A DNA stretch of 64,000 bases from Paragorgia papillata. Taxonomy: Eukaryota > Cnidaria > Anthozoa > Scleralcyonacea > Coralliidae. Below the pieces are notes generated by a model that had not been told where the DNA came from, did no database searches, and saw only the letters and a program-made list of their open reading frames with translations. Both the position numbers and the translations under genes were made by a program. Of the stretch, positions 12,199-25,271 are shown in pieces. The stretch spans positions 3,228,501 through 3,292,500 of the forward strand of contig JAWNZC010000348.1 in assembly GCA_035771165.1 (NCBI GenBank), written 5' to 3'. Numbering within the stretch: the stretch's first letter is position 1; each line of letters begins with the position of its first letter.

Positions 12199-12400
12199 TT
12201 AGACCCCGGTTTACACGGTACCGGACGAATTCGGAACCGGTCTCGAATTAGTACGGTTCCGCCTGTTTACACGGAAGAAAATCTCGGAACCGGTCTCGAA
12301 TTAGTACGGTTCCGCCTGTTTACACGGCGCAATAGGACGAATTCGAGACCGGTCTCAAATTCGTCCGGTGTCGAGTTCTAAGGCTACGTTTACACGGTAC
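12199..12400. mobile_element. Palindromic MITE family, copy 1 (GTTTACACGG ends)
   Basis: It contains GTTTACACGGTACCGGACGA and two direct internal copies of GTACGGTTCCGCCTGTTTAC. The palindromic core is built on GAATTCGAGACC and its complement. The copy at 14428-14612 is better preserved. The short ORF across it is a shadow. Confidence 0.75.
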
Positions 12401-14085
12401 CAAGCTTTCGGCAATGCCCTCCGCAGCTCGACCATGCAGTTGTCATTACATGCATGCACTGCATTAGACAAACTTGGATCAAGTCTGTTTGCGGATTCTA
12501 TCCTTGATGTTTTTCAACATTTTTGCAACTAGTCCGCGTTTGGTCTTCGAGCTACTGTATAATCCACATACAAGAAATTACATGCGAGTTAAAAACCCAA
12601 TAAGTACTTGGCATTTTAAATGACACAACTCGAGTCAAAATATAAGAGAACTGTCGTAAAGACACTACTTAATTGACTAAGTAAAAAAAACCCATTGATT
12701 CAAGCATGCAGTCACAGTCAACAAGAAATCTAAAGGGAAATATATACTTCCCTTTTATAGCATCGGGCATATAAATAGCGGTGAGCGTTGATATTCCTAG
12801 CATGTATACGGATATAAGATATGATATAAGATCGACGTTATTATACAACAATCGCACACAAAAGTGAATTAATGTCGTATTACAAGCAATGCTTATTTTT
12901 AAAAAGCCTTAAAAATATACATAAAAAGAATTTTGAAAAGAACACGAACAGTAGGATTGGGGACTACATGTAATTACAAAAATATTAGAAATTACAAAAA
13001 TATGAGCTAATCTTCCGATCTGGTCGCACGAATGGCAAGACCATAGTACTCTAACAGTATTTCACTCCTCGGAGCTTTGACGGTTTAAAAACTCTTCATT
13101 TACTAACCTAATAATATACATGCTAGCCTAGTACAGTTTTAAGGAATACAGTGCAAATTGTTAGAGCCAATGAGCCAATCAAAAACAATATGAACTGTCA
13201 AGAACCAATCATGTTCTACAGCGAATTTTGACGGAGGATGCCATTTTTCAACCTCGTACCCAGGCCCTTTCCTAAATAAACACAGATGGTGGGCAAAATT
13301 TCGAATAGTGGAGAACAATTCGTTCAAATTTGAAGCAAATTATTCGTTAATGTTGTCATAGATATAATGGAAGGGGAACTGGATAGGGAACTTAAAACGA
13401 TGTCGCGAAACCGGAAACGATGTTTGCACAACTTGCTATGGTAATTATACAATTATAAGCGGCTAATGCACCTAACGGGGGGTCCCACATAGATCAGCTA
13501 TAGCTGAAATTAAACAATAGTTTAGAAAGGAGTCTGATACTTATTTGAAACTGTGTTGAATTTATTCGTTTCAGTCTTCTCTCAGAATTGTTATTTTGAA
13601 GTATGCATATGCGATTCAGAATTTGTCGGTTCGGTTGTTTTTTTTATCAAAATTGTTTCTGTAGTTTTTCTTGAAACAAGAGTAAAAAAATACTGAACAA
13701 ATTCATCACTGAGATGTTGTACACATGAAATATCATAAAAACAAAGCTTTGTAAAGGTGAGCAAGTATGGGTTTTTTTACAATTCTTGATCTTGTAGTAC
13801 GTTTTGGTTTGGATTTGGTCGTAGCGATTGAGTGTAAACTGAAAATTGAACATTGAACCCAATTTAATTGTATGAAAATTTGTTCACACAAGTGAAAATA
13901 TCAGAATAAGGTTTTTCAATATTTCTTGAATGTATATGTACAAGATCAGTCTCAAATTAAAATAATGTTTTGAAAATATTCACTCATGATCATGAAGGCG
14001 ACATCATCTGTGAATAAACAGAATACTAGATTTTTACCGGCCTCTGAAGTTATACTAAACCAATTAATTTTTAATTGCTAACTGT
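12401..14085. other. No gene; one copy of a dispersed module
   Basis: Nothing coding is supported. At 13246-13275 the motif CAACCTCGTACCCAGGCCC is one of several copies of a dispersed module also seen near 16500, 17090, 45620, 54885 and 57190. Confidence 0.45.
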
Positions 14086-14427
14086 TAATTATTTACCTTC
14101 GGCTTCGTTAGTATAGTATTTTCAGCTTGAAGTTTCGTTTGTTTTTGCTGTTCAAGCTGTCGTAAGTTAAACTCAGAACACTCTGAGCTCCAAGACGAAG
14201 GACTCTGAGACTTTCGAGCGTTTGATATAGCTTTTTGAATGAATCAGTATTTTAAGAGGAATTTGAGGTAAAAGTTGGCTTAATTTAGGCTAGTGTTTGA
14301 TCAAATCTCTAAACTCTGTTTCGGTACGGATTCCTTCATGAGTTATTAATGAGTTTGAGAAGGTGAGTGTTTTACGATGTTTATGCCTGGAAACGAGTCA
14401 AACCGTACGTGTTTCACAAATAACTAA

Positions 14428-14612
14428 GGCCCCATTTACACGGTACCGGACGAATTCGAGACCGGTCTCGAATTCGTCCGGTTCCGCCTGTTTACACGGA
14501 AGAAAAATTCGGAACAGGTCTCGAATTTGTACGGTTCCGCCTGTTTACACGGCGAAATAGGACGAATTCGAGACCGGTCTCGAATTCGTCCGGTACCGTG
14601 TAAACGGGATCC
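14428..14612. mobile_element. Palindromic MITE, copy 2, nested in an older foldback
   Basis: Ends GGCCCCATTTACACGGTACC and GGTACCGTGTAAACGGGATCC are inverted copies. A 32-bp perfect palindrome, GGACGAATTCGAGACC and its complement, appears near both ends (about 14447 and 14570). The flanks themselves form an outer inverted repeat: CGTAAGTT with GCTGTTCAAGCTG at 14145-14170 mirrors AACTTACGACAGC at 14612. Hence this copy appears to have inserted into the middle of an older foldback spanning about 14090-14700. Confidence 0.8.
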
Positions 14613-15719
14613 AACTTACGACAGCTTGTACAGCAAAAACAAACAAAACTTTACCAACTTCAAGTTGAAAACGCTATACTAACGTGGAAATATATTTACT
14701 GAAAATAAACGGACACAATGGGACTTGTAGCCCAACAAGTACTTGTGACAACATCGCTGCCAAACGTTTACGCATGCACGAGGTTTAGTTTAGAGTTCCG
14801 GTTAGCCGTGACAACAACAACCAGAGAAGACTGTCGCCAGAGCCAAATTAATACTCATGACGTTCTTGCAAAAAAGGGCATGAAAATTACGAAGGGGGCA
14901 TTTCAGAATATGTTACAATATTGACAAAGAAGCCATGCACAAATTACTTACCTTAACGTTTTGGTGGTATGCTTGTAATTTTAACTTTTGTGTGGAACTC
15001 TCGGACCAGTCTAAATATTTCAGTGATTTCCATCTGAGTTCCAGTGGTTAGAGCGTCTCGCTGGCATCCCCGCGGTCCGTTTTGCGCATGTACAAAACTA
15101 ATGTTTACATCTTTATTTACAAAAAAGATACTGATAGCTCTTTCAAGATTGTAAGCTTTTCTTGCTTCTTTTTTATTATTTGTACTCAAAGCAAAACATT
15201 TTGAGAAGAAATCCGAAGAGGCATCCTCGCTTGGATTTCTGCCATGTTGCTCAGAAATGTTTACACGGTACTTCATGTAATTATTTACGAATGCCTTGTT
15301 TGTGAGACTCAGAAAACAAAGACGGTGGATCATGCGCCGAACAGACTGGATAGCACCTTTAACTTACGCTAGCTTGTGCAGCAAAAATTATTTACCTTCG
15401 GACAACAAAATTACGGTGGCTCTGTACCGAATCGTAACGGCACACACACTCACTAATGTTTAAAAATAGTTCAGTTATTAACTGAAAACTCTCAAAATAT
15501 AACTCACAAATGTCAAAAACTCCCCAACACTTGTAAAATCCCTTCGACTCTCTTGTACCACTTCGAGGCGACTTCGAGTCTGTCACATGACCGCACAAGA
15601 AACCCAAATATGGGCAACAATGAGCTACAACGTTTGGAAGGTAATCCCTAATTCGGGCCACACTCCGCCTAAAAGTTAATGTTCTTAACTTTTATAATAC
15701 TCTTTGTTCTACATTAGTC

Positions 15720-16200
15720 ATCATCCTGTAAACATGGTGTGGTTTTCTCTCTGGCTTTCTTGGCTGCTTGTCTCTGGCACAGTGCGTTGTACTACTTATG
15801 GTCCAACAGGTGCTTCAACTTCTTCAGAATGCACGCTTCGGATTTCCAAGGGGCATACCTATTGGACTGGTCGTTCTATCTGGTGTCCTTTGTGCAGTAG
15901 AGCTACTCCTCTGACTACCCCGTCTCTTCCTCTGATATGGCGCACGGTACCTTTCCTTTCTTCCAGAGCCTCTGTTTTTCTCATCTCCTAAGACCAATAC
16001 GACCTCTCCCACTTTTGGTAGATGTCCATTCCCTTTGACCATGCAATGGGATTCCACGAGGCTGTAGGTGTACTGGTTCTTCCAACGAGACCAGGAATAT
16101 TCTCTCGCAGTGTTGATGGCTACGCCACTGTTAATTCTTTGTTCAGTAGAGAAATGCATTTTGTTGATAAACAAAGCTTGTAATAGAATAACAAAAATAA
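15720..16200 (-). pseudogene. BEL/Pao-like retrotransposon integrase C-terminus, frameshifted
   Basis: The minus strand first reads SWSRWKNQYTYSLVESH and then LPKVGEVVLVLGDEKNR. This matches the C-terminal region of BEL/Pao-type polyproteins, where W-R-W-x-x-EY-L and P-x-VGDVVLV blocks are conserved. After a frameshift in the KNRG region, a second frame continues GTVRHIRGRDGVVRGVALL and HKGHQIERPVQ, one stop, then VCPLEIRS: the conserved GRDG-x-x-R and RP-x-x-x-x-PLE tail of these proteins. Only the 3' end of pol is left; no protease, RT or LTR was recognised. Its short overlapping plus-strand ORF is a shadow. Family assignment rests on motif recall. Confidence 0.75.
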
Positions 16201-16270
16201 GTATAAAAGTGTCCACATGTATGTTTCTTTCGACTTTTCTCGCCATTAATATATAGATTAGGGAAACACG

Positions 16271-16445
16271 AGTGGCGTGTGCTGTTAGCGCGCTGCCTCT
16301 TACCAAAAAGTTAAGCCCGGTTAGACGGGGTTAGTACTAGGATGGGTTACCCCTTGGGAATCACCCCACCTGTGCTTCGAAGGTATTTCGCCGGGTTCTC
16401 CGGTTTTCCTCCCTCCGTAAAATCAGCTGTGATCCGTCTGTGTCG
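16271..16445 (+). mobile_element. SINE with tRNA-like/5S rRNA-derived head, copy 2
   Basis: It has the same architecture as the copy at 3140-3372, here on the plus strand: CTGTTAGCGCGCTGCCTCTT, AGTTAAGCCCGG, GGGGTTAGTACTAGGATGGG, CTTGGGAATCACCCC. The core follows: GTGCTTCGAAGGTATTTCGC and CGGGTTCTCCGGTTTTCCTC. It lies next to the BEL fragment. Confidence 0.8.
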
Positions 16446-16494
16446 TATGGCGGCTGCCTGGAGCGCCTTTGGGCCACGTTGATCTGCGTCCTTC

Positions 16495-17115
16495 GCAATC
16501 TCGTACCCAGAGCCTTAGCCGGCACGGTGCCGGCACGCAAACATGCAGAAGGCTCTGGGATAATCCATATCGGGAAGTGTTTTGATTGGCTAACTAACGA
16601 CTGACTTGGATCAACTCTAATACTGTTTATTGTCATAAAACAATCACAATTCGTGTAAATCGTAACTAACAAAACTCCGACAATAAACGTATACTAAGCA
16701 AAAGTATATGAAAAGCTCAGAAGCTGTATCATTCTTATCTATTCACAAAATATTATATACAAGTCTGATGTCACGCGTGTCGGCAAGCCATGTAAAATTA
16801 CTTAATTGACAGCTCCACAAAATTGCAAGCTCTAAATTTATTAAAGCATACTATATCAAAATTAATGATGTCTATAACAGTTTATCTTTAATTTGTAGAC
16901 CTTCTCTGTTTAGTTACTATAATGACGTATCCAGTGCACAGCAACCCAAAAAAACATCGCCCTCCATTTGCGAAAATAATCTCGATATTACGTCTATTTC
17001 TGGCGGCGCATGCTCTTTTCAATCGGCAACCGGTTTTTCGGTTTCCGGTGATGGATTATCCCATGCAGAGCCTTTGTTTGCGTGCCGGTGAAGGCTCTCG
17101 GTACGATATTGCGTC
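16495..17115. repeat. Two copies of a dispersed GGCTCTGGGTACGAGATTGCG module
   Basis: At 16497-16562 TCTCGTACCCAGAGCC is followed by a hairpin (GCCGGCACGGTGCCGGC) and CAGAAGGCTCTGGGATAATC. At 17040-17115 an opposite-orientation copy reads GGATTATCCCATGCAGAGCC, TTTGCGTGCCGG, AAGGCTCTCGGTACGATATT. The inferred CLRAG...GSRY peptides in nearby ORFs (16361-16672 minus, 16922-17299 plus) come from this repeat and are not host proteins. Confidence 0.7.
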
Positions 17116-17299
17116 CTTTGTCAGCCTTGGCATGGCTGCGATTAGCCCCCAATCCTTTATCCTTTATTCAAAAGCTGTAAAAAATAATATACAGATGAAA
17201 AAAATTGTCAATTCTAGTTTGGCTGAGAGCAGTGCAATTTTAAGGAAATACGTTGCAAATCTCATCAACCTTGATCTCATTCAGTATTTTAATACTTAG

Positions 17300-20200
17300 T
17301 ATATATTAATTGAGTATTTCTTTTTAGTTTTTTAAAGCCCTCAAATAGCTTGATAGTGTTTGAAAAACTCACTCATTCATGTTGTTTTTTCAGTCTACTG
17401 AAAATCATGCTATTATATATACCTATACAAATGTTGTCAAGCCGGTATGAAAAGAGCGAGATGAATAGAAATGTAAAGCTCCTTATTTTATTTATGAACT
17501 TTATTCAAACAACATAAATACCAGATTTGGTATATAAGATACATACATATAACATATAAACTAGACTACGTGCTCAACTATAAACTTTCAAAACTTGTTA
17601 AAACATTAAAACAGTATTTAGCTACCAAAGTCATAATTGTTTTGTCTTGCATAGCAATGACATACATGAAAAGGTCTTGATAGCTAAATTTAAAAAATGA
17701 GTTATTTATTTTACAGAGACTTTCCATAAAATTAACTCTAAGATCGGCGAACTTTGTGTTTCTGCATGACATTAAAAGTGTGTTTGTTTTCTTATTGAAA
17801 CAATTTTTCATGTAGCTGACATTAAAATTGTTGTTCGTTCCCAATCTCATAGACGATGTTTGCATAGTTGTTGAAGAGATATTTATTCAAATTCTTAAAT
17901 TTTTTTGACAAATTATTTCAGTTTTCAGTTAAAGACTCTTAATTTGCCATTATTTCCACCTTGGTTGAATTGCTCTTTCCAGTATTCAGTATAAAACTCA
18001 TGTAATTTATTCCTCAAGTAATGGCAAAAATTTCCTTGTTCTTCGGGTGGTATTACAAAATTTTTAAATTATTATATTACATAGTGTTGTAGTAAATATT
18101 TTGTAAATAATATTGGTTGTAAATTAGAGTCCATACAGACTCTCGCTGCTTCACCAGCGAGGGTATCTGTAAAAGTTGAGCTTTTGATGCGAAACCAATA
18201 TTTTGTTATAAGTGTAGCTATTTGTATAATTAGGGGTGCCCTTCCTAGTTCACCATAGACAGCTAAATTTGTAGATTTTGAGTGAATAAAAGTGAATAAA
18301 GTGATTTTTATGTGATAAATACTAAAACAATTATTCACCTCATCACCTACACTGCTATTTATAGTATAGTTGTCTTTATTTATTCATGCAAGTACCAGAT
18401 GGCACGGTCGGCGCGGTCGGTGCGGTCGGTGCGTGTAATTACGCATATATTAAAACCATATTCAACCTAGTGTATTCGTAGTCGATAATCGGCCTCTTTT
18501 TCTTTGTTTTAGCTAATTTTCTATATGTAAATATTTGTTTTTGTGATTTAATGTAAGCAATTGTAAATTTCACTATTTTCCAGCCAATTTGAAAGAAACA
18601 ATTATTACTTTAAAAATGGTATCAGAAGGTTAATTTCGATAGATATTTTTGAGATAACTAGCCAGGCTTGTTTTAATTCTGGAGCAATACATTTTAGGAA
18701 AAAACAAAGAACTTCAGTATTCAAACTTGTGAAAGATGGAAACAAATACTGTCATTTGCAAGGATGCTCACTCAGCTAAGCTATATCCTGTTGCTAGAGA
18801 CTTGACGGTTTCGAGGCAGGTCAGTTCGAGGCGTATGCATGTAATTAAAATCCATAAGACAAAGTATCAAAATTATCTATAATCACACGCTTATTATAAA
18901 CTACGCTATATACGTCACGAGTCGTGCTTAAACTAACATTCTAATTGAATGATTTACAATACAAAGACTGGAAACTATTCAACAACAAAATATTTTCTTA
19001 ATTTCCTGCCACAATTAACAATACAGATTAACATTAATACAGATGGACTTCTATTTGTGTGTCACACTGTATATATTAACAATGCATGAGTTTAAGAGGT
19101 CTTCGATACAGTGACATCATTTAAGAAAGGAAAACAAAAAAAGACCCGTATCATATTAGCAATTTTGATTGATGTAACTTCATCAGTTATATCTCTAAAT
19201 AAACCTGTAATATCAACTTCAGAAAACAACTCATGATTTATTTTGTAAACTGATATGAAAGGAACGCTAGGACTTTGAAAACGCCTAAACGATTGGTATA
19301 AACATTTCCTTAATCCTATTTGTCAGCCACAAGCTTAGACTTCAAATCACTAATAGCTGTTTATGCGTGTGCTATTTTTGTATTAATATAAAACAAATTT
19401 AGAACACAGTTTATGTCAAGAATTCCAGCTGGGTCAAGTCCGTGTCTTTTAAAACAACAGAGAAACGGACCAAAATAACGCAATAAGCTAATATAAACTG
19501 AATAACAGCATATTGCCCTTCTATAAATAGTTTGATGCATGCCTTAATTATAAATTATTAATTGTTTTGTCTTGACTTGAGTGTGGCGTTGATTGCATTA
19601 CAAGTATCATGTTCAATACAGAACAGTTTATATAACAAGCACGTACTGTTAGCACTATATTTTATTTACTACCTAACGATTGATTAAAAAAAGTGCAAAG
19701 GAATTGAGATAGTTCATAGTTGAACAAGTCCATACTTTATTATTTTTCCCATTTACAAAAACAGGAAGCTATTGTCACACCGTCGTAAAATGACGCACGC
19801 CATTAAAGCTAAAACGGTAAGTTATAATATACTTTAATGTATCGGATGTGGAAATATCTGTAGAAACATGTGGCACGCCTGACTTTTTTAATTGGGTTTC
19901 TAAAACGGAAAGAATTTGCGCAAAAAGAAGATGTGAATAGTATGTCAACAAGTTACGTCAAGGTAAAGAGGTAAAGACACTTACAAATAGACAGTTGTTG
20001 TTCTTTCTTTCTTTTGAGAGCGTTTTGTGATTGAGCTTTTTATAACGAATCGTTTACGTTCCATTGCACTAAGGTGCACAAATCATCAAACCGAATTTAT
20101 TCCGTCCATTTGACTGCGCGTGGCATGTATACCGAAAACTGTAGAAAACTCGTACTAACTTGTACAATGAACATCACTATCACATAAACAACGCCATGTT

Positions 20201-23200
20201 TACCGCATCTGCACGCGTCAGCTTTTTATTTACAACATTTCCGAAATCGTGGTAGGTGATCTTTTAGCCATTAAAATTTTCTAATGGGGTAACTTTTATC
20301 CATTGAAGGAAATTGCTAAATAGCTTAAATAGGATAGAAACGCTCCTTGCATGAGAGTGAAATAGCACGGAAATGGAGTGTAGAGGACATTCAATTTTGA
20401 ACAAAACAACCACCAGAAGACCCCCCAAACTTTATAGCAATAATGAATCTTGTTTATAAAGAGGTATTTTTCTTTAACTCAGCACTGAATACCTATTCAA
20501 CCGTACCGTTTTAACTTTTTTACTACTATTAGTGGAAACTGGATTAAATTCTTAAATCAAAAGGTAAGGACGTTAGATGTTGCATATAGTTTCTCGGCAG
20601 GAGAATTGCAAAGCATATAAGTGCATGTACGTCATTTTTATTTCATTTAGCTGATGGCATAGCTGATGGGAAAAAGCCGAGATAGCGTTAGCGTTAGGTT
20701 TCAAGGTATACAACAAACATTACCGTTTAAATGCCCCATGTATTTTAAAGTATGTGCTTATCTGGCGTTTGAGGCTCTAATGACAAGGCTATACTTAAAA
20801 GCGATGTTGTTGATAACGCCATCAAACCAATTTCAGGGCTTTTTATGGAAGTGGTCTTCGGCGCTAGATCTACAATATAATGTGCATGCTTTGAAACCGC
20901 TAAATTGCCCTCATGGTTGCCATTCCTTGGGTTAGGGTTATGTAAACCCACTTTTTGGAGTAACAAAAAGTGCCCAAGTGAAACAAACAAACGGACGAAG
21001 CGCATCAACCCAAAAATTTTACGTTTTTTATTAATGTAAGAACAAAAAGGAAAACTCTACATGTTATAGATTTGCAACCAAGCGCTCTTTTTAGAGCATC
21101 AAAAGCGGAGGCACAGATAATCACGTATATCGTTAAAATAACAAAGTAAAAGTAACTTCTTATCGTTCCTCGCCATATTTGCCTGTAGCGAAATATTTGT
21201 TTGCGTTGCCAACGTCTAGTTTTCCGTTCATCTACCATCATGGATAAACTGTACGCGTTTATTTTTGTACAAGCATTTCTGCTTCTTTTGCATGTGGGCT
21301 CTCACCTCCTCAGGTGTAAATTTTACAACAAGCTGTGCAATGAGCAGGAAATATTTTTTGTGTTTGTTTTTTTAAACGTTCTTCAGTGAGGTGTTCTGAT
21401 AAAAGTATCCTTTCCAAAGCCTCTTCAGCTTTTCATCTTGACAAGTTATTCAAGTCAACGAGGTATGTTAATGCATCGCCGAGATGGCAAAGTACTGATT
21501 TCAACAAGTGTTGCATCCATGAGGGAAAATACAGCACAATTATTGGCGCTGATTAGAATCTTTCACCAACGCAAATCGGACATCATAATACTTAGTAATT
21601 CTTTTGGCAAGCTGTGCCTCGCCTGTGGGTTTCCTGTCTCCTATAGTTGATTGAGGTACCATATAAATACAGCGTGCCCTGTTGCATTGAATCATTGAAT
21701 TGAAGAAAGCTACCCTCTATACCACAAGAGGAGACATTTTTGTATAACGAGTTGGAAAGGATTATTCTTTTGAACAAGAGGATTCAATTGAAACTAAAAG
21801 GGAAACTTTGCTGATTCCTTTATATATATAAGGTTGGTTGAAATAACACCCGTATTCTTTAATTCTCCGAACTTCTAAAACGTTTGGGTATATGGCATTG
21901 TTACTTACTTTTTACACTCATACAGTAGAGCGTACGCTCTCTATTTATTTAGCCTGGCCCAGTATCAGCTGCTTATACATGTTGTAGTGCGGTAATTCGC
22001 CATGAACAGTTGCGGTGTTTGTTAAACTATAACTCGTAAGCACGACTATCTACAGTTGCCTTGAAACAAGTAGTTGTGTAATATATCATCAAAATGAAAC
22101 ATGTCGTGTAACAAATTCAAGCAAAGAATTCCACAGCTATAGTCACGAGGATCGAATGAAACATATTGTCATACAAGCACTCATGCAGGTATACATGGCG
22201 CCAAGGAAGTCTATAGCTGCCCGACCCAAATCACTAAATTCTTTTCTCAGTTTTTGAGACATTACCCTCTTGTATTTTTATTCTTTTTCTAACGTACTTG
22301 ATAAGTTCTAACTTACTACTTTTCTTATACGCTTCGTTGGCTATTCTTTTGCGCGCACTATAAATGCAAATATGCAATTGGACTCGGAAACTCTCGTGTT
22401 GCCGGATGCCACCCCTTTGGCGAATCATTTTGCTAGAGCTGTCATTATATTGTTGGAAACGGCGTGATACCTTGACAGAAATAGAGAGACCTATTGAAGC
22501 AATGTCGGCTAGCTCCTGTATAGCTTTCACCAGTTATCTAATGCGCGTTGGCTTTGTTCCACTGAGTAGTTCTCCGGGGCCTCTTACGTCCAACAAAATC
22601 CGGTAAACGCACTGACGAACGTGTCCGGTGGTAGGATCCGGAGCTTATAATACAGTTACACGGCCGGTATTCTTTATAATCTACTCTCCCACCGCGGAAG
22701 AAGAAATATGTTTGTCAGGTTTCCACTATGCACCAGCCAAATATGCAGATAAGGGAGCTGAGTAAAGAAAAAGCACCTGGCACTTTAGTTGCTGACTTAT
22801 TTGATTCTATTTTTGTTTCTTGTAAAAATGTTTCAGCATTTTTGAACTCCTAAACACTTTTCACTCGGTATATTTTTGGGTAATCTATGTACCAAAACGG
22901 CAAACCGTTTTGGTGGGTCTTCAAACATTTAATTACAAGCGCCTACGCAAATTGGCGCGTTTCGAACTTTGCCGTCGTTGTGAACAAAATATCTGAGCCT
23001 GATCAATATGACATGTATATATACCTGCAATCGAAGAATGCTGTTGTAAGGGATACGTGAACAAATGAGTAAGAGTTACTGGAATTTTCTTTTTTTCGCT
23101 TCTTTATTTGAATCGTGTAGAATTTATTTTGACACGTTTGATAAGAAATAATTACATCACAAATCTTAACTATGTAAAATGGGCAGAACCGAATTACTGG

Positions 23201-23893
23201 GATCTAATGGGTAAACATCCTTTGCGGGATAAATAATTCCCATTCCCAACATGTCCTGCGCACAAAATATTCTGGACATCTGGAAATTGATTATAAAAGT
23301 AACATATGAAAGCCAAGCTGCTAGTTCAGTTTAACGCTTCGATCTCCTCACACGAAGGTAGAATCGTGGTCAAACGAATAATAATTGAAATCTGGAATTC
23401 AGACATTTCATACTTTTTCCAAGCAACTTCAAATACTTCACAAGGTATCGAGGATTCTTTATTTCAGTTTTGATAGCGTTTTTCTCTACGGTGTATTTAT
23501 GGTTAAAAACAGTCAGTCAGTTAGCATAAATATTGTAAATACGCAGAGGTTTGCAAGAACCCAAATCAGGATTCAACTGAGTTAGGTAGTATTCGAGTTT
23601 AGATCCTCAGTTTGAATTTCTCTGCTTATACTTTATATCTAGATTACAAAAGTTAATATTTCTTATATAAATCTTAATATTTATTTCGCCAATTATATAT
23701 TTTTGCATATAAATATTAAGTTTCTCGATCCTCCTTGCGTAAAAACTTTTAATCATGCACACGAGCGCTAAATACGTGGACGAAAGACACTCGAAGGGCT
23801 AATTTAAATGCACATAAAGGAATATCATATTATCAGCAAGTTATGAATAGGGTCTATAAACTAACATACAATTTAAATCTAGATATTTTATAA
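17300..23893. other. Long gene-poor interval
   Basis: About 6.6 kb with only short ORFs (under 100 codons) that I could not tie to any family or splice pattern. The one compact repeat is at 18400-18431, a 10-bp GGTCGGTGCG-type unit in about three copies. Near 23800-23868, GGGCTAATTTAAATGCACAT and TATGAATAGGGTCTATA mark one end of the TATTCATAAA family discussed at 46747. Confidence 0.45.
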
Positions 23894-24172
23894 GCAGGAT
23901 TTCTACTAGCCGTAAAATATCACGCGCTCGACTTTTTTTCTTGCGAGTTTCCATGTGGAACGAAGTAGACAACTATTTAATTTGTACAATAGAAAAGTAG
24001 AGAACGCGATATTTTACGTAATATATTCAACGCGAGTGAGTGTTCTCCTTCCGATTTTTAAATACAGCCAAGCAGGTTGAATCTTCATCTGATTTCTATT
24101 GATTAAATATTTGTTTCTTTTGAACTTTTCATGAATTATTGATGAGTTTCAAAAGCCTAGTGGAAATCTAGC
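23894..24172. mobile_element. MITE family with GATTTCCACTAG ends, copy 1
   Basis: Left end GCAGGATTTCTACTAGCC and right end CCTAGTGGAAATCTAGC are inverted. Internal arms carry AAAATATCACGCGCTCGAC and GAACGCGATATTTTAC. A shorter and cleaner copy lies at 48304-48440. The extra length here includes a TGAATTATTGATGAGTTTC module, so a second repeat seems to be nested inside. Confidence 0.75.
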
Positions 24173-24194
24173 TTGCCTTTAGTTTCAGATAACG

Positions 24195-24310
24195 TTTTAC
24201 GCCGCGGTACTGGACGAATTCAAAATGGTACCGAGATTTGCATGGTCACCCCTGTTTGCATTTATACTTTTTTGTCTTTCACGGTTCCAAATTCGTCCTG
24301 TAAACATAAT
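24195..24310. mobile_element. Diverged remnant of the GTTTACACGG palindromic MITE
   Basis: GCGGTACTGGACGAATTCAA at the left and CCAAATTCGTCCTGTAAAC at the right correspond to the inverted ends of the family at 12199 and 14428. The interior is diverged. Confidence 0.55.
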
Positions 24311-24407
24311 TTTATAATATTATTCACATAAAACAAATAATTTCCACAGCCTTAATAATATTAATTTTAATTCTTCGAAAGTTTTCATGGCGATAATGTA
24401 ATATAGA

Positions 24408-24585
24408 TTTGTGGAAACACCACGTAAAATATTTATTTGCTAAGCTTTCGGTCTGTTGACTCAGGCCTTCATTATTGCTCAGGCCTTCATTATTGCTCAG
24501 GCCTTCATTATTGCTCTGATGAAGGCCTGAGTCAACAGGTCGAAAGCTTAGCAAATAAATATTTTACGTGGTGTTTCCAAAAAAC
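24408..24585. repeat. Palindromic element with three tandem CAGGCCTTCATTATTGCT units
   Basis: The left arm AACACCACGTAAAATATTTA ... GCTAAGCTTTCGG is the inverted copy of the right arm CGAAAGCTTAGC ... TATTTTACGTGGTGTTTCC. Between them an 18-bp unit is repeated three times (about 24472-24525). A related copy lies in the channel gene's intron 1 at 52185-52325. The right arm includes CTGATGA, then a paired GGCCTG and CAGGTC stem, then GAAA. Confidence 0.85.
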
Positions 24586-25271
24586 TTATTTATATAATAT
24601 TCATTTTGTTAGGTTTAAGCAATATACCCCACATATGGAAGACCTACAGTCAACTATAACTAAACACATGGGCCATGGCTTTAGTTTTGCAGCAATGTAG
24701 AGCCACAATTTGATCTCAACTCTGATAACTAACTACTTGTAGATGCAATGTCCATGAAATATAAACCGTGCTTGCATGTCTGAAGCACGTGCGCTGTCTC
24801 CATTTTGACGTTGTTTAGTCACATAATATATCCAAATATCCTACCACGCAAAATTGTTTTCGAGCTTAAACGTCCTGTAGGATCTTGTATCCTGGGAAAG
24901 CCTGAAATTCCCACACTTATTTTCCATGTCGTTAACGGTCAGACGTATAATTAAGACAATAAGATCCCGCTAAGTATGTTGTGTATGTTTCAATGTTTCA
25001 TTTTTAGTTCATTTATCAACGTTTCGACAGGGATATATCTATACAATTATATTAAAGGCACGGGCCAGCCATGACTCATTGTATATATATAAATACTGAC
25101 TAAATATTAAATATATCAGATATTAAATATATCAGTCTACATGTTTCTAGATTCACACAGTAGTAGAACGGATTTTTTGGAACACCATCGTCCAAAACAG
25201 TACTTCAAAAGCCAAAACTCGACTAAAGGAATGATTGTGTGCCTTGGTTTTATACATATACGTTATATGTA

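Noticed and set aside
12145..12381. ORF with repeated RNRSRI-type peptide, and a similar one at 14363-14560
   Set aside because: Shadows of the GTTTACACGG palindromic MITE; the same peptide arises from the same repeat.
16922..17299. 125-codon ORF as a host gene
   Set aside because: Its middle is the dispersed GGCTCTCGGTACGA module and the remainder shows no domain.
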